A model generated the notes under the pieces. It worked only from the letters and a program-made list of their open reading frames with translations, had not been told where the DNA came from and ran no database searches. Both the position numbers and the translations under genes were made by a program. A stretch of 64,000 nucleotides of DNA from Pseudooceanicola nanhaiensis DSM 18065 (GTDB lineage: Bacteria > Pseudomonadota > Alphaproteobacteria > Rhodobacterales > Rhodobacteraceae), in the NCBI RefSeq assembly GCF_000688295.1, contig NZ_JHZF01000011.1, positions 838,288-902,287 on the forward strand. Reading direction: 5' to 3'. Positions within the stretch are counted from its first letter, which is position 1; the number at the start of each line of letters is the position of its first letter. Positions 1 to 10,485 of the stretch are shown here, one piece after another.

Positions 1-1004
1 GAGATCAGCTGCGTCACGAGGACGACGAAGACCGACACGACCGAGATGCCGAGCAGGAGGTCGATGTCGTTGTTGCCCGCCGCCTGCACCAGCGCCCAGC
101 CGAAGCCCTTGTAGTTGAAGAGCGTCTCGACGATCACCACGCCGTTCAGCAGCCAGGGAAACTGGAGCATGATGACCGTGAAGGGCGCGATGAGGGCGTT
201 CCGGAGCGCGTGTTTCATCACGATGTTCGGGAAGGCCACGCCCTTGAGCCGGGCGGTGCGGATGTATTGCGCGGTCATCACCTCGGCCATCGCGGCGCGG
301 GTCATCCGGGCGATGTAGCCCATGCCGTAGAGCGAGATCGTCAGGACCGGCAGGAAGAAGTTCTCGAAGGTGGCGTCGTTCATGGCGCTGGTGGCGGTGC
401 CCTTGAACCATTTCAGGCCCACCGTGGAAGAGGCGAAGACCGCGATCAGGATCACGCCCGAGACGTATTCCGGTGTCGCGGTGGTGGCGATCGAGAAGGT
501 GGAGAGGGTGCGGTCGGTGCGCGACCCTTCGCGCATCCCCGCCAGAACGCCCAGGATCAGCGCCGAGGGCACCATCAGCAGCATCACCCAGAACATCAGC
601 TTGCCGGTCAGCGCCAGCCGGGTGGAGATGATCGAGCTCACCTCCTCGCGGAAGACCCGGCTCTCGCCCCATTCGCCCTGCAGGATGCCGCAATAGGAGG
701 GCGCCTCGGCCGGATCGGTGCCCGCCGGGATGCAGCGCCCGGCGACGGTCTGGCCATCGGCATCTTCGCGCGTCCAGCCGGGCCAGGCACCCAGCCATTC
801 GCCGTAGCGGATCGCGAGGGGCTGTGCGAAGCCGTTGTTGCTCAGCCAGTTCTCGACCTCCTGGTCGCTCATCCGGCTGTTGCCTTCGTATTTCGCGACC
901 TTCTCGAGGTTCGGTTCGAGATTGGTCAGGAAGAAGACGATGAAGCTGAGGCAGAGCGCCGTCAGGATCATCGTCCCGGTCCTCCGCAAGAGGAAAAAGA
1001 CCAT
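1..1004 (-). CDS. Peptide-type ABC transporter permease (DppB/OppB family), C-terminus cut by window edge
   Basis: Inner-membrane permease of a binding-protein-dependent importer of the peptide/nickel/opine class. From an ATG at 1004 on the minus strand 334 codons stay open to the left edge. The protein begins with a membrane helix (MILTALCLSFIVFFLTNL), continues with an extracytoplasmic stretch of roughly 100 residues, and then shows several hydrophobic helices. A segment reading YIRTARLKGV lies where this family has its EAA loop, which contacts the ATPase. It sits about 110 nt downstream of a family 5 solute-binding protein on the same strand, so the two should form one import operon, with a second permease and ATPases expected beyond the edge. 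The substrate cannot be told from sequence. Confidence 0.93.
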   Translation of the reverse strand, partial: MVFFLLRRTGTMILTALCLSFIVFFLTNLEPNLEKVAKYEGNSRMSDQEVENWLSNNGFAQPLAIRYGEWLGAWPGWTREDADGQTVAGRCIPAGTDPAEAPSYCGILQGEWGESRVFREEVSSIISTRLALTGKLMFWVMLLMVPSALILGVLAGMREGSRTDRTLSTFSIATTATPEYVSGVILIAVFASSTVGLKWFKGTATSAMNDATFENFFLPVLTISLYGMGYIARMTRAAMAEVMTAQYIRTARLKGVAFPNIVMKHALRNALIAPFTVIMLQFPWLLNGVVIVETLFNYKGFGWALVQAAGNNDIDLLLGISVVSVFVVLVTQLI

Positions 1005-1112
1005 TCATGCATCCCCGTCTGGCCCCGCGCGCCTGGCCCTTGCGGCTCTGTCGCTCGGCACGGTGCTGGATATGGTCCGGGGCCGCTGCGCAGGCGGCCC
1101 CGGCACCGGGCG

Positions 1113-2750
1113 TCAGCTTTCGATCCACCACTTGTAGTGATGCATCTCGAAGGTCGGATGCATCTCGGCGCCGTGCACTGTGTCCTTGTAATGGCGGAAG
1201 AGCGAGCGCCAGTAGGGCTGGATGACCACGCCCTCGTCGATCATGATCTTCTCGATTTCGGCCATGATCTGCGACCGCTGCTCGGCATCGGCGATGGACA
1301 TCGCCTCGGCCAGCTTCGCGTCGAACGTCTCGTTGCTGAAGGCGGTCTCGTTCCAGGCCACGCCCGAACGGTAGGCCAGCGCGAGGATCTGCACGCCGAG
1401 CGGGCGCATGTTCCATTCGGTCGCCGACCACGGATAGGTCAGCCAGTCGTTCCAGAAGGTCGAGCCGGGCAGGATCGTCCGCCTCACGTTGATGCCGGCG
1501 TCGCGGCACTGGGCGGCGACCGCATCGCAGGTGGCCGACTGCCATTCATCGTCGATCGAGATCAGCTCGAACTCGGTGTCGGTGTGGCCGGCCTCCTCGA
1601 GCAGGCGCTGCGCCTCTTCGACGGAAGGCTCGGGCGTCTCGATCTCGGCGTATTCGGGGTGGATCGGGCAGACGTGGAAGTTCTCGGCCACGGTGCCGAG
1701 GCCGGAATAGCCCAGTTCGAGCACGACGGCATTGTCGGTCGCGCGCTGGAGCGCCTTGCGGACGTTGACGTCGCCGTAGGGCGCGTTGTCCTGGTTGAAG
1801 CGGACGCAGAGCGTGGCGGCGGTGACGACCTCGGACCTGGTCCATCCGATCGCGTCCAGCACCTCGACGAATTCGCCGGTGGACTGGTAGGTCATGTCGA
1901 CCTCGTCGGCGTCCGCGGCCGCGACCCATGCGGCCATGTCGGTGCCGAAGTCGATGAACTCGATCCGGTCGAGATAGGCCTCGCCGCCCCACCAGTCGTG
2001 GTCGGTGTTCTTCACCAGCACCTGGTTGACGCCGGGATTGTTCTCTTCCGGCAGGAAGGGCCCGGTGCCGATCGGGTTCTCGGACGGGTCCTCTCCGGAA
2101 TAGGAGGGATGGACGACCTGCGCGGGGTAATCGGCGAAATTCGGGATGATCGCGATGTCCGGGGCCGAGCAGGTCAGCTTGACCGTGTAATCGTCCACCT
2201 TCTCGATCGCATCCTCCCGCGCGTTGCCGGTGTCCTCGTCGGCCAGCGTCGCGAGACGGCCGGCCATCGAATTCCCCTCGACCCCGCTTTCGCACCAGCG
2301 CCTGATGTTGAAGATCACGTCATCGGCGGTGAAGGGATCGCCGTTGTTCCAGGTCACGCCCTCGCGGACCTTCAGCGTGTATTCGGTGGCGTCCTCGTTG
2401 GTCTCCCAGCTTTCCAGCAGGCGCCCCTCGAAGGTGCCGTCGGCGTTGTACTGGACGAGGTATTCGAGCCACCCGCGCGAGAAGTTGGCCATCTGCGACC
2501 AGTCGTAGTTCCGCGGGTCCTTCAGCGCCTTGCATTCCATCTGGACGCGCAGGGTGCCGCCCATCTGGGGCTCTTCCTGCGCCAGGGCCGGCTGGGCGAG
2601 GCCGCCGAGCGCGTAGATCGCGGGTGTCGCCACCCCGAGCGCCGAGGCGCGGGCGAGGAATTCGCGGCGGTCGAGTTTGCCCTCGCGGAACTCTCTCGCG
2701 TACATCTGGGCGGCCGGATGGATCCGCCCCTCGGTCGTCATCTGCGTCAT
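1113..2750 (-). CDS. Peptide-type ABC transporter solute-binding protein (SBP family 5), Tat-exported
   Basis: Periplasmic ligand-capture subunit of the importer whose permease follows downstream. The protein has 545 residues, the usual family 5 size. An N-terminal twin-arginine-like motif (DRREFL, residues 27-32), then a hydrophobic stretch and an ALAQ cleavage site near residue 58, suggest export of the folded protein by the Tat pathway. The mature part shows typical family 5 elements: a GGTLRVQ start, a [12 protein letters not shown] motif (roughly residues 130-145) and a C-terminal lobe ending in a [11 protein letters not shown] segment. An AraC regulator lies directly upstream on the same strand. 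Ligand classes bound by this family include oligopeptides, opines and sugars; nothing here settles which. Confidence 0.93.
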   Translation of the reverse strand: MTQMTTEGRIHPAAQMYAREFREGKLDRREFLARASALGVATPAIYALGGLAQPALAQEEPQMGGTLRVQMECKALKDPRNYDWSQMANFSRGWLEYLVQYNADGTFEGRLLESWETNEDATEYTLKVREGVTWNNGDPFTADDVIFNIRRWCESGVEGNSMAGRLATLADEDTGNAREDAIEKVDDYTVKLTCSAPDIAIIPNFADYPAQVVHPSYSGEDPSENPIGTGPFLPEENNPGVNQVLVKNTDHDWWGGEAYLDRIEFIDFGTDMAAWVAAADADEVDMTYQSTGEFVEVLDAIGWTRSEVVTAATLCVRFNQDNAPYGDVNVRKALQRATDNAVVLELGYSGLGTVAENFHVCPIHPEYAEIETPEPSVEEAQRLLEEAGHTDTEFELISIDDEWQSATCDAVAAQCRDAGINVRRTILPGSTFWNDWLTYPWSATEWNMRPLGVQILALAYRSGVAWNETAFSNETFDAKLAEAMSIADAEQRSQIMAEIEKIMIDEGVVIQPYWRSLFRHYKDTVHGAEMHPTFEMHHYKWWIES

Positions 2751-2966
2751 CTTGTTCTCCCTGTGACACGGTGGTCCGTTGGTCGTCTGTCGCCCGTTTG
2801 CCCGGGTCTATGGGGGGCGCGGCACCCGCGCCGTCGCATGCATTTCCGCACGGAGGCTCCCCTTGCGTCAATCTTCCCGTTCCGCAATCGGAGGCGCATT
2901 TGCGACGTCTTCACCAGACAAAAGCGACACCCGGTCCGCATGCAACATAAATTGCGGGAAACTCCG

Positions 2967-3776
2967 TCACTTCCCGGTGGTTGCGGCGCGGCGAAGCTCG
3001 GTCGGGCTGCGCCCGGTGTGGTGGTGCACGAACCGGGAAAAGTAGGCGGGGCTGGAGAAGCCGAGGCGGCCCGCGATCTCGGACACGGGCTCGGTCGTGT
3101 CGGCCAGCCCGCAACGGGCGGCGTGCAGGACACGCGCGCTCAGCATGGCCGCGGCCGTCAGGCCCGCGCAGTGGCGGCAGACCCGTGTCAGGTGGGTCGG
3201 CGTGACGCCCAGCATCTCGGCGTAATCGGCCATCGGGCGCCCCGAGGCATGGTGCCGCTCGGCCAGTTCGGTGAAGGCGGCAGCCAGCCGTTCGGCGGCC
3301 GTGGGCGAGGGGTCGCGCTCCGGAACGGCATCGCGGGTGCGGCGGAACCAGACCGAGATCAGCGCGGCATGGGCCTGCGCGGCCTCGGCCGTCAGGGGAC
3401 GTTCGGTGCTCTGCTCGCGCAGGAGCGCTTCGAGCAGGTTGGTGATCTCGCCCTGCATCTGCACGTCGCGCACCCGCAGCAGCACCGGCTCGCGCGGGAA
3501 GCCCGCGACGGTCCCGGCCGGCACCGTCATGGCCTGTGCGAAGCCCTGCTTGCCGAGGTCGATCGCGATCATCGCGCCGGCGGGCACCAGCAGCGCGTTG
3601 TGCACGCCCAGCCCGCGGCGCCGCCCGGTAACATGGACGATGCCCTGGCCCCGCGTGGTCCAGACGAAGAGGTCGTGATCGTGCGAATGTGGCAGGGTCA
3701 GGCGCCATGCGCCGCCCCGGGCCAGCTGGCCGAGCGAGGAGAGATACGGGCGCGACGTGGGGATTGAAATGGGCAT
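2967..3776 (-). CDS. AraC-family transcriptional regulator
   Basis: DNA-binding regulator of 269 residues. The N-terminal half is a cupin-like sensor (PHSHDHDLFVWTTRGQG, then a VPAGAMIAI strand). The C-terminal half carries the two AraC helix-turn-helix units: MADYAEMLGVTPTHLTRVCR and a second one with the family signature EIAGRLGFSSPAYFSRFVHH. It ends with the usual RSPTELRR tail. It lies about 215 nt upstream of the peptide-type ABC transporter operon in the same orientation, so control of that operon is the likely role, by position only. No effector can be named. Confidence 0.92.
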   Translation of the reverse strand: MPISIPTSRPYLSSLGQLARGGAWRLTLPHSHDHDLFVWTTRGQGIVHVTGRRRGLGVHNALLVPAGAMIAIDLGKQGFAQAMTVPAGTVAGFPREPVLLRVRDVQMQGEITNLLEALLREQSTERPLTAEAAQAHAALISVWFRRTRDAVPERDPSPTAAERLAAAFTELAERHHASGRPMADYAEMLGVTPTHLTRVCRHCAGLTAAAMLSARVLHAARCGLADTTEPVSEIAGRLGFSSPAYFSRFVHHHTGRSPTELRRAATTGK

Positions 3777-3852
3777 TGTCCGAAATCTGGTGAGCCCGGG
3801 GTGGCCTCAATCGCCGCAGGCTACCCCGTCGGTTCGAATCGGTAAAGTGCCC

Positions 3853-4731
3853 TTAGGTCACGGCCGGAAGCGGCCTCCAGGCCTTCATCCGGGCCCGGAA
3901 CCACGTCCGCTGGCGCTTCGCATATTGCCGGGTGGCGATGGTGGCGGCCGCACGCGCCTCCTCGCGCGTCATCTCGCCGCGCAGGTGCGCGATCAGCTCG
4001 GGCGCGCCGATCGCGCGGGAGGAGGGCAGGGCGGGGTCCCAGCCGGGCAGGTTGGCGCGTGCCTCCTCCAGCGCGCCCTCGGCCAGCATCGCGTCGAACC
4101 GGCGGGCGATCCGGTCGTTGAGCCAGTCCTTCCCGGCCTCGACAAGCAGCGGCTGCGCCCGCTCCAGCGGCAGCAACGGCGGGGGCGTGGCGTCCTGCCA
4201 GGCGGCAAGGCCCCGTCCGGTGGCGCGCTGCACCTCCCACGCCCGCTGCACCCGCATCGGGTTCTGCCGGTCGATCCGCGAGAGCGTCTCCGCGTCGATC
4301 GCGCCGAGCAGCGCATCGACGCCGCCGTCCCTGCGCAGGGCGTCGGCCTCGGCCCGCACCTCGGCCGGGGTCTCGGGGATCTCCGCCAGCCCCTCGGTGA
4401 GCGCGGTGAAATAAAGCCCCGTCCCGCCCACGATGATCGGCCGGGCGCCCCCGAGCAGCGGCGCGACCTCGCGCAGCCAATGCCCGACCGAATAGGCCGC
4501 GTCGCCGGGGACATGCCCGAACAGGCGGTGCGGCACGCGGGCCTCCTCGGCGGCGGAAGGCCGGGCGGTGAGCACGCGCCAGTTGGCGAAGACCTGGCTC
4601 GCGTCGGCGTTCACCACGACTCCGCCGTCGCGTTCGGCGATGGCGATCGCCAGGGCGGATTTGCCCGAGGCGGTCGGGCCCGCGATCAGGACGGGGCGGT
4701 CGGGGTCAAGGTCGGAAGGCAGGAAAACCAA
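3853..4731 (-). CDS. miaA: tRNA dimethylallyltransferase
   Basis: Transfers a dimethylallyl group from DMAPP to N6 of A37 in tRNAs that read UNN codons. The protein has 292 residues, normal for the family. The P-loop GPTASGKS is at residues 18-25, followed by the NADASQVF segment (substrate contact; usually NADSMQVY, so slightly divergent), a [11 protein letters not shown] motif, and a C-terminal [12 protein letters not shown] motif characteristic of MiaA. It is divergent from pyrH with 127 nt between the start codons, so that interval must hold both promoters. Confidence 0.96.
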   Translation of the reverse strand: MVFLPSDLDPDRPVLIAGPTASGKSALAIAIAERDGGVVVNADASQVFANWRVLTARPSAAEEARVPHRLFGHVPGDAAYSVGHWLREVAPLLGGARPIIVGGTGLYFTALTEGLAEIPETPAEVRAEADALRRDGGVDALLGAIDAETLSRIDRQNPMRVQRAWEVQRATGRGLAAWQDATPPPLLPLERAQPLLVEAGKDWLNDRIARRFDAMLAEGALEEARANLPGWDPALPSSRAIGAPELIAHLRGEMTREEARAAATIATRQYAKRQRTWFRARMKAWRPLPAVT

Positions 4732-4858
4732 GGGTTCGCGCGCATTTTCAGGGGCGTTCGGCCAGACACCGCGACAGGCGGCGATGGAGCATTGAACCGG
4801 ACGGCGTTTTCGGACAGTTTGCGCGCGATCCTAGACCCCCCCAGCGACGGAGCGCAAC

Positions 4859-5590
4859 ATGGCCGAAACCGAGACCCCCAAGGCGACGTTCCGCCGCGTG
4901 CTTCTGAAAATCTCGGGCGAGGCCCTGATGGGGGACCAGCAATACGGGCTGCATCCGCCGACGGTGGAGCGGATCGCCCGCGAGGTGAAGTCGGTCCACG
5001 ACATGGGCGTCGAGGTCTGCATGGTGATCGGCGGCGGCAACATCTTCCGCGGGCTCTCGGGCTCTGCGCAGGGGATGGAGCGGACAACCGCCGATTACAT
5101 GGGCATGCTGGGCACCGTGATGAACGCGCTCGCCATGCAATCCGCGCTCGAGACGCTGAAGATCCATACCCGCGTGGTCAGCGCGATCCCGATGGACCAG
5201 GTCTGCGAGCCCTACATCCGCCGCCGCGCCGTCCGCCATCTCGAGAAGAAGCGGATCGTGATCTTCGCGGCCGGCACCGGAAACCCCTATTTCACCACCG
5301 ACACCGCGGCGACGCTGCGCGCGTCCGAGATGGCCTGCGAGGCGATCTTCATGGGCAAGCAGGTGGACGGCGTCTACGACAAGGACCCCAAGCACCATCC
5401 GGACGCCAAGCGCTACGACACGATCACCTACGACCAGGTGCTGACGGAATACCTCAAGGTGATGGACGCGAGCGCGATCGCGCTGGCGCGGGACAATTCC
5501 ATGCCGATCATCGTCTTCTCGCTGGATGAACCGGGCGGCTTCCGCACCATACTGGCGGGGGAAGGCACCTATACGCGGGTGCACGGCTGA
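4859..5590 (+). CDS. pyrH: UMP kinase
   Basis: Phosphorylates UMP to UDP in pyrimidine nucleotide synthesis; bacterial UMP kinases are hexamers of the amino-acid-kinase fold. The protein has 243 residues. Visible motifs are [11 protein letters not shown] (phosphate-binding start), [10 protein letters not shown], the uridine-region segment [15 protein letters not shown], and [16 protein letters not shown], all diagnostic of PyrH. It is the first gene of the long plus-strand cluster and is followed by frr after about 75 nt, the standard bacterial pairing. Confidence 0.97.
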   Translation: MAETETPKATFRRVLLKISGEALMGDQQYGLHPPTVERIAREVKSVHDMGVEVCMVIGGGNIFRGLSGSAQGMERTTADYMGMLGTVMNALAMQSALETLKIHTRVVSAIPMDQVCEPYIRRRAVRHLEKKRIVIFAAGTGNPYFTTDTAATLRASEMACEAIFMGKQVDGVYDKDPKHHPDAKRYDTITYDQVLTEYLKVMDASAIALARDNSMPIIVFSLDEPGGFRTILAGEGTYTRVHG

Positions 5591-5666
5591 GCTATACAGT
5601 CGCGGCACCGCGCGATAAGAGGGCAGAACCCGCGCAGACGGGACAGCAAGACCACGGGTGACACAC

Positions 5667-6233
5667 ATGGCTGACGAAGAATTCGACATCGACACCGACG
5701 ATCTGGAACGGCGGATGGAAGGGGCCATGGCCTCGCTCCGGACCGAGTTCGCCTCGCTCAGGACCGGGCGGGCCTCGGCCGCGATGCTGGAGCCGGTGAT
5801 GGTGGACGCCTACGGCCAGCCGACCCCGATCAACCAGGTCGGCACGGTGAACGTGCCCGAACCGCGCATGGTGACGATCAACGTCTGGGACAAGGGCCTG
5901 GTCAACAAGGTCGAAAAGGCGATCCGCGAAAGCGGGCTGGGGATCAATCCCCAGATGAACGGCACGATCATCATGCTGCCGATCCCCGAACTGAACGAGG
6001 AACGCCGCCGGGAGCTGACGAAGGTCGCCGCGCAATATGCCGAACACGGCCGGGTCGCGATCCGCAACGTGCGCCGCGACGGCATGGACCAGATCAAGAA
6101 GGCCAAGGCCGCCGGCATGTCGGAAGACGACGTGAAGCTCTGGGAAACCGAGGTCCAGGAACTGACCAACCGCTATATCGGCGCCGTCGACAAGGCGCTG
6201 GAGACCAAGCAAGCCGAGATCATGCAGGTCTGA
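5667..6233 (+). CDS. frr: Ribosome recycling factor
   Basis: Splits post-termination ribosomes together with EF-G. From the ATG at 5667 the protein has 188 residues, close to the family's usual 185. A GTG nine bases upstream (5658) is in frame but would give an atypical three-residue addition, so the ATG is preferred. Recognisable elements include the [14 protein letters not shown] segment, [20 protein letters not shown], the ERRRELTK motif and RNVRRDGMD, which together define the two-domain RRF fold. It lies between pyrH and uppS. Confidence 0.97.
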   Translation: MADEEFDIDTDDLERRMEGAMASLRTEFASLRTGRASAAMLEPVMVDAYGQPTPINQVGTVNVPEPRMVTINVWDKGLVNKVEKAIRESGLGINPQMNGTIIMLPIPELNEERRRELTKVAAQYAEHGRVAIRNVRRDGMDQIKKAKAAGMSEDDVKLWETEVQELTNRYIGAVDKALETKQAEIMQV

Positions 6234-6257
6234 CCCGCGTGACGGGAGGAGACAGCC

Positions 6258-6986
6258 TTGCCCGATGATGCCAGAGAACCGAAGGCCGGCCCGAGCCACG
6301 TCGCCATCATCATGGACGGCAACGGACGCTGGGCCGAGCGTCGCGGCCAGCCGCGCCTCTTCGGGCACCACGCGGGCGCCAAGCGCGTGCGCGAGGTGGT
6401 CGAGGCCTGTCCCGATCTCGGCGTCGACTACCTGACGATCTTCGCCTTCTCGACCGAGAACTGGAAGCGCACGCAGCGCGAGGTGGCCGGGCTGATGAGC
6501 CTCTTCCGCACCTATATCCGGCGCGAGGCGCGGGGCCTGCGCGACCACGACGTGCGGGTGCGCTTCATCGGCGACCGGCCGGGGCTGGACAAGAAGCTGC
6601 AGAACCTGATGGACGAGCTGGAAGAGACGACCTCGACCTGCCAGGGCACGAACCTCACCATCGCGATGAACTACGGCGGCCGGGACGAGGTGGCGCGCGC
6701 CACCAAGCGCCTGGCCGAGGACGTCGCGGCCGGACGGCTCGATCCCGCCGCGGTGAACGAGGAAACCCTGCCGCGCTACCTCGACACCTGCGTGCTGCCG
6801 GACCCGGACCTCGTGATCCGGACCAGCGGCGAGGCGCGGATCTCGAACTTCCTGCTCTGGCAGTCGGCCTATGCCGAATACGAATTCATCGAGACGCTCT
6901 GGCCCGATTTCACCCGCGACATTTTTGCCAACCTCGTCAAGAGCTACGCCGGGCGCGAACGGCGCTACGGCGGGGTGAAGGTCTGA
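6258..6986 (+). CDS. uppS: Isoprenyl (undecaprenyl) diphosphate synthase
   Basis: Cis-prenyltransferase that builds the C55 undecaprenyl diphosphate carrier for peptidoglycan and O-antigen synthesis. The protein has 242 residues. The catalytic Asp lies in the MDGNGRWAERRG motif (Asp20), followed by GHHAGAKRVREVV, FAFSTENWKR and the C-terminal RTSGEARISNFLLWQSAYAE block. The start is a TTG at 6258, chosen because a strong GGAGG (6245-6249) sits 8 nt before it and translation enters the conserved domain at once. The downstream cdsA start codon follows the stop codon by one base. Confidence 0.96.
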   Translation: MPDDAREPKAGPSHVAIIMDGNGRWAERRGQPRLFGHHAGAKRVREVVEACPDLGVDYLTIFAFSTENWKRTQREVAGLMSLFRTYIRREARGLRDHDVRVRFIGDRPGLDKKLQNLMDELEETTSTCQGTNLTIAMNYGGRDEVARATKRLAEDVAAGRLDPAAVNEETLPRYLDTCVLPDPDLVIRTSGEARISNFLLWQSAYAEYEFIETLWPDFTRDIFANLVKSYAGRERRYGGVKV

Positions 6987-6987
6987 C

Positions 6988-7797
6988 ATGGTCGAGCAGG
7001 CGCCTTCCAGCCCGGGCCGCAACTGGGGCGATCTCTGGCCACGCCTCCTGTCGGGCCTCGCGATGGTGCTCGTCGGCGCCCTGCTGATCTGGGCGGGCGG
7101 GCACTGGTTCCGGATCGGCGCCGCGCTGATCGGCGCGGGCATGGTGTGGGAACTGGCGCGGATGATCGTGCCGGCGCGGCCCGGTGTCGCGCTCCAGATG
7201 GGCGGGATCGCGGGGGGCTGCCTCGCGCTCGCGATCTACCTGCCGCCGTTCGCCGCGCTTCCGCTGCTGCTGGCGCCCTCCATGGTCTCGATCTCTCTGG
7301 TGCCCAGCAAACGCTCGATCTTCATGGCCTATTGCGCGCTGATCCTGATCGCCGCCTTCGGCATGGTGAACATCCGCGACGATCTGGGCTTCGGCTGGCT
7401 GCTCTGGCTGGTCGCCGTCGTCGTCGTGACCGACGTGATGGGCTATTTCGCCGGCCGGCTGATCGGCGGGCCGAAGTTCTGGCCGCGCGTCTCGCCCAAG
7501 AAGACGTGGTCCGGCACGATCGCGGGCTGGGTCGGCGCGGCGGTCGTCGGGCTGATCTTCGGCGGCATCTCGGACGCGGGCGCCATGGTCGCGGGCGTTT
7601 CGGTGGCGGTCTCCATGGCCTCCCAGATGGGCGACATGGCGGAAAGCGCCGTGAAGCGGAAGGTGGGCGTGAAGGACAGCTCCTCGCTCATTCCCGGGCA
7701 TGGCGGTCTGCTCGACCGGTTCGACGGCATGCTCGGCGGGTCGGTCTTCCTGCTGCTCGCAGGGCCGGTGGTGGGCTTCCCGCCGGGGCTTGGATAG
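6988..7797 (+). CDS. cdsA: Phosphatidate cytidylyltransferase
   Basis: Integral membrane enzyme that converts phosphatidic acid and CTP to CDP-diacylglycerol, the branch point of phospholipid synthesis. The protein has 269 residues, mostly hydrophobic with about seven or eight membrane helices. The C-terminal family signature is intact: SAVKRKVGVKD, then LIPGHGGLLDRFD. Its ATG lies one base after the uppS stop, so the two are translationally linked; dxr follows after 7 nt. Confidence 0.95.
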   Translation: MVEQAPSSPGRNWGDLWPRLLSGLAMVLVGALLIWAGGHWFRIGAALIGAGMVWELARMIVPARPGVALQMGGIAGGCLALAIYLPPFAALPLLLAPSMVSISLVPSKRSIFMAYCALILIAAFGMVNIRDDLGFGWLLWLVAVVVVTDVMGYFAGRLIGGPKFWPRVSPKKTWSGTIAGWVGAAVVGLIFGGISDAGAMVAGVSVAVSMASQMGDMAESAVKRKVGVKDSSSLIPGHGGLLDRFDGMLGGSVFLLLAGPVVGFPPGLG

Positions 7798-7804
7798 GAC
7801 AGCC

Positions 7805-8977
7805 ATGCGGCGCATCACGATCCTCGGGGCAACCGGCTCGGTCGGGCAGAGCACCATTGACCTCATCGCCCGGGATCCGGCGCGGTTCGAGGTCGTGGCG
7901 CTGACCGGCGGGCGCAACGTCGCGCAGCTGGCCGAGGATGCGCGGCGGCTTGGCGCCAGGCTCGCCGTGACCGCACATGACGACTGCCTCGACGCGCTGC
8001 GCGCCGCGCTGGCGGGCACGGGGATCGAGGTGGCCGCCGGGGCAGGGGCGCTCTGCGAGGCCGCCGCCCGCCCCGCCGACTGGGTGATGAGCGCGATCAT
8101 CGGCGCCGCCGGGCTCGAACCGGGGCTGGCGGCGATCGGGCAGGGCGCGACGCTGGCGCTGGCCAACAAGGAGACGCTGGTGGCCGCCGGGCCGCTCGTC
8201 ATGGCCGAGGCCGCGGCCTCGGGCGCCACGATCCTGCCGGTCGACAGCGAACATTCCGCCGCCTTCCAGTGCCTCGCGGGCGAGGATCCGGCGCAGGTCG
8301 AGCGGCTGATCCTCACCGCCTCGGGCGGCGCGTTCCGGGACTGGCCGCTCGAGCGGCTGGCCCATGCCACGCCGGAAGAGGCCGCGACCCACCCGAACTG
8401 GTCGATGGGCCAGCGGATCACCATCGACAGCGCCTCGATGTTCAACAAGGCGCTCGAGGTGATCGAGGCGAAGGAGTTCTTCGGCCTGCCGCCCGAGAAG
8501 ATCGAGGTGCTGCTGCATCCCGAAAGCCTGATCCATGCCCTCGTCGGCCATACCGACGGCGCGCTGATGGCGCATCTGGGCGCGGCCGACATGCGCCATG
8601 CCATCGGCTACGCGCTGAACTGGCCCGAACGGGCAGCGCTGCCGGTGGCCCGGCTCGACCTGGCCGAGATCGGCGCGCTGACCTTTCGCCGCCCCGACGA
8701 CACGCGTTATCCCGCGCTCGCGCTCGCGCGGCAGGTGATGGCGCGGGGCGGGCTCTCGGGCGCGGTCTTCAACGCGGCCAAGGAGCGCGCGCTCGACGCC
8801 TTCATCGACGGCAAGCTGCCCTTCATGGCGATGGCCGACACCGTGGCCGCGGTGCTCGACCGGGCCGAGCGCGAGGCGGGCCTGATTGATGCGGAAATGA
8901 CGCTGGATACCATCCTTCACGCAGATGCGATGGCGCGTCACTGGGCCGGTGAGTATATCCTCGGCAGGACGAATTAG
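7805..8977 (+). CDS. dxr: 1-deoxy-D-xylulose-5-phosphate reductoisomerase
   Basis: First committed enzyme of the MEP isoprenoid pathway: NADPH-dependent conversion of DXP to MEP. Starting at the ATG at 7805 gives 390 residues; the Rossmann motif ILGATGSVGQST then falls at residues 5-16, as expected. Other motifs are ALANKETLVAAG, the metal- and substrate-binding PVDSEHSA, a TASGGAFRDW loop, and the substrate-closing segment THPNWSMGQRITIDSASMFN. It shares an operon with uppS, placing precursor supply and polyprenyl synthesis together. Confidence 0.96.
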   Translation: MRRITILGATGSVGQSTIDLIARDPARFEVVALTGGRNVAQLAEDARRLGARLAVTAHDDCLDALRAALAGTGIEVAAGAGALCEAAARPADWVMSAIIGAAGLEPGLAAIGQGATLALANKETLVAAGPLVMAEAAASGATILPVDSEHSAAFQCLAGEDPAQVERLILTASGGAFRDWPLERLAHATPEEAATHPNWSMGQRITIDSASMFNKALEVIEAKEFFGLPPEKIEVLLHPESLIHALVGHTDGALMAHLGAADMRHAIGYALNWPERAALPVARLDLAEIGALTFRRPDDTRYPALALARQVMARGGLSGAVFNAAKERALDAFIDGKLPFMAMADTVAAVLDRAEREAGLIDAEMTLDTILHADAMARHWAGEYILGRTN

Positions 8978-8996
8978 AGACGGAAGGGATTCAAGC

Positions 8997-10340
8997 ATGG
9001 CATTTCTGCCCGAGTTCGGCGGGTTCGCGATGACCCTCATCGCTTTCGTCGTGGCCCTGTCGATCATCGTGGCGATCCACGAATACGGACATTACATCGT
9101 GGGCCGCTGGTCGGGCATCCATGCCGAGGTCTTCTCGCTGGGCTTCGGGCCGGTCCTCTTCTCGCGCGTCGACAGCCGCGGCACGCGCTGGCAGGTCGCC
9201 GCGCTGCCGTTCGGCGGCTACGTCCGGTTCCTGGGCGACAGCGACGCGGCCTCCGGCAAGGACGGGGACGTGGTGCGCGCGATGACCGAGACCGAGCGCC
9301 GCCGGACCATGCACGGCGCGCCGCTCTGGGCGCGGGCGGCCACCGTGGTCGCGGGGCCGGCCTTCAACTTCGCGCTTTCGATCATCGTCTTCGCGGCGAT
9401 CATCATGGTCCGCGGACAGGTCGCCGAACCGCTGACCGTGGGCGAGATGCGCCCGCTACCCGACATGATCTTCGAGTTGCAGGAGGGCGACGAGGTCCTC
9501 GCGGTCGAGGGGCAGGAGGTTCCGGCCTTCTCGGATGCCGAGGCGATGAACGAATTCTCGAGCGCCATCCCGCAGGCACGTGTGCTCGACTACACCGTCC
9601 GGCGCGACGGCGAGGTGCTTCAGGTGACCGGACCGAACCTCTACCCGCCGCTGATCTCGCAGCTTGCGCCGCAATCCGCGGCCTACGACATCGGGCTCGA
9701 GACCGGGGACGTGATCGTCGCCGTGAACGAGGACGAGGTCAGCGCCTTCGACCAGCTCAAGACCCATGTGGAGGGCGCCGACGGCGCGCCGATCAAGCTG
9801 AAGGTCTTCCGGCCGAGCACCGGCGAGACGCTCGATTTCGTGCTGGCGCCCCGCCGCGTGGATGAGCCGCAGCCCGGCGGCGGCTTCGCGACCAAGTGGC
9901 GGATCGGCATCGTCGGCGGGCTCGCCTTCGAACCGGCGACCGAGGTGATCGGCCCCTTCGAGGCGATCGGTGACGGTGTCTTGCAGACCTACCGCATCAT
10001 GACCGGCTCGATCTCGGGGCTCTGGCACATGATCACCGGCGCGATCTCGACCTGCAACATGACCGGCCCGATCGGCATCGCGCAGACCTCGGGCGCCATG
10101 GCAAGCCAGGGGGCCGAGAGCTTCATCTGGTTCGTCGCCGCGCTGTCGACGGCCGTGGGCCTGCTGAACCTCTTCCCGGTCCCGGTGCTCGACGGCGGCC
10201 ACCTTGTCTTCTACGCCTACGAGGCCGTGGTCGGCCGCCCGCCGTCGGATTTCGCGCTGCGGGTGCTGATGGCGGCCGGGCTGACGCTGGTGCTGTCGGT
10301 GATGGTCTTCGCGCTGACGAACGACATCTTCTGCCCCTGA
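8997..10340 (+). CDS. rseP: Site-2 intramembrane zinc metalloprotease (RseP/RIP family)
   Basis: Membrane-embedded protease that cuts transmembrane substrates such as anti-sigma factors and signal-peptide remnants. The ATG at 8997 gives 447 residues. The zinc motif HEYGH is at residues 28-32 in the first helix. The middle carries PDZ-like sequence (SAAYDIGLETGDVIVAVNEDE) and the C-terminal helix holds the third zinc ligand in NLFPVPVLDGGH. An inverted repeat that includes the stop codon (10338-10344 with 10350-10356) could fold at the mRNA end but has no T-run. The substrate in this organism is unknown. Confidence 0.94.
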   Translation: MAFLPEFGGFAMTLIAFVVALSIIVAIHEYGHYIVGRWSGIHAEVFSLGFGPVLFSRVDSRGTRWQVAALPFGGYVRFLGDSDAASGKDGDVVRAMTETERRRTMHGAPLWARAATVVAGPAFNFALSIIVFAAIIMVRGQVAEPLTVGEMRPLPDMIFELQEGDEVLAVEGQEVPAFSDAEAMNEFSSAIPQARVLDYTVRRDGEVLQVTGPNLYPPLISQLAPQSAAYDIGLETGDVIVAVNEDEVSAFDQLKTHVEGADGAPIKLKVFRPSTGETLDFVLAPRRVDEPQPGGGFATKWRIGIVGGLAFEPATEVIGPFEAIGDGVLQTYRIMTGSISGLWHMITGAISTCNMTGPIGIAQTSGAMASQGAESFIWFVAALSTAVGLLNLFPVPVLDGGHLVFYAYEAVVGRPPSDFALRVLMAAGLTLVLSVMVFALTNDIFCP

Positions 10341-10485
10341 CGCTCCGGAAGCGTCACGGGGCCACCGCGAAGAAGCGCCACAAACGCCATTTTTCGGTCA
10401 CATTCGTGCGCCGATTCCCGCCGTATTCCTCCGAGACTCTGCCGTGCAATCAAAACACGCCACGGTAAACGGTAACGGACAAGAC

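Noticed and set aside
210-3767. A 1185-residue open frame on the plus strand
   Set aside because: It is antisense to the solute-binding and AraC genes. Its His/Arg/Gly-rich, low-hydrophobicity product is the usual shadow of GC-rich coding sequence.
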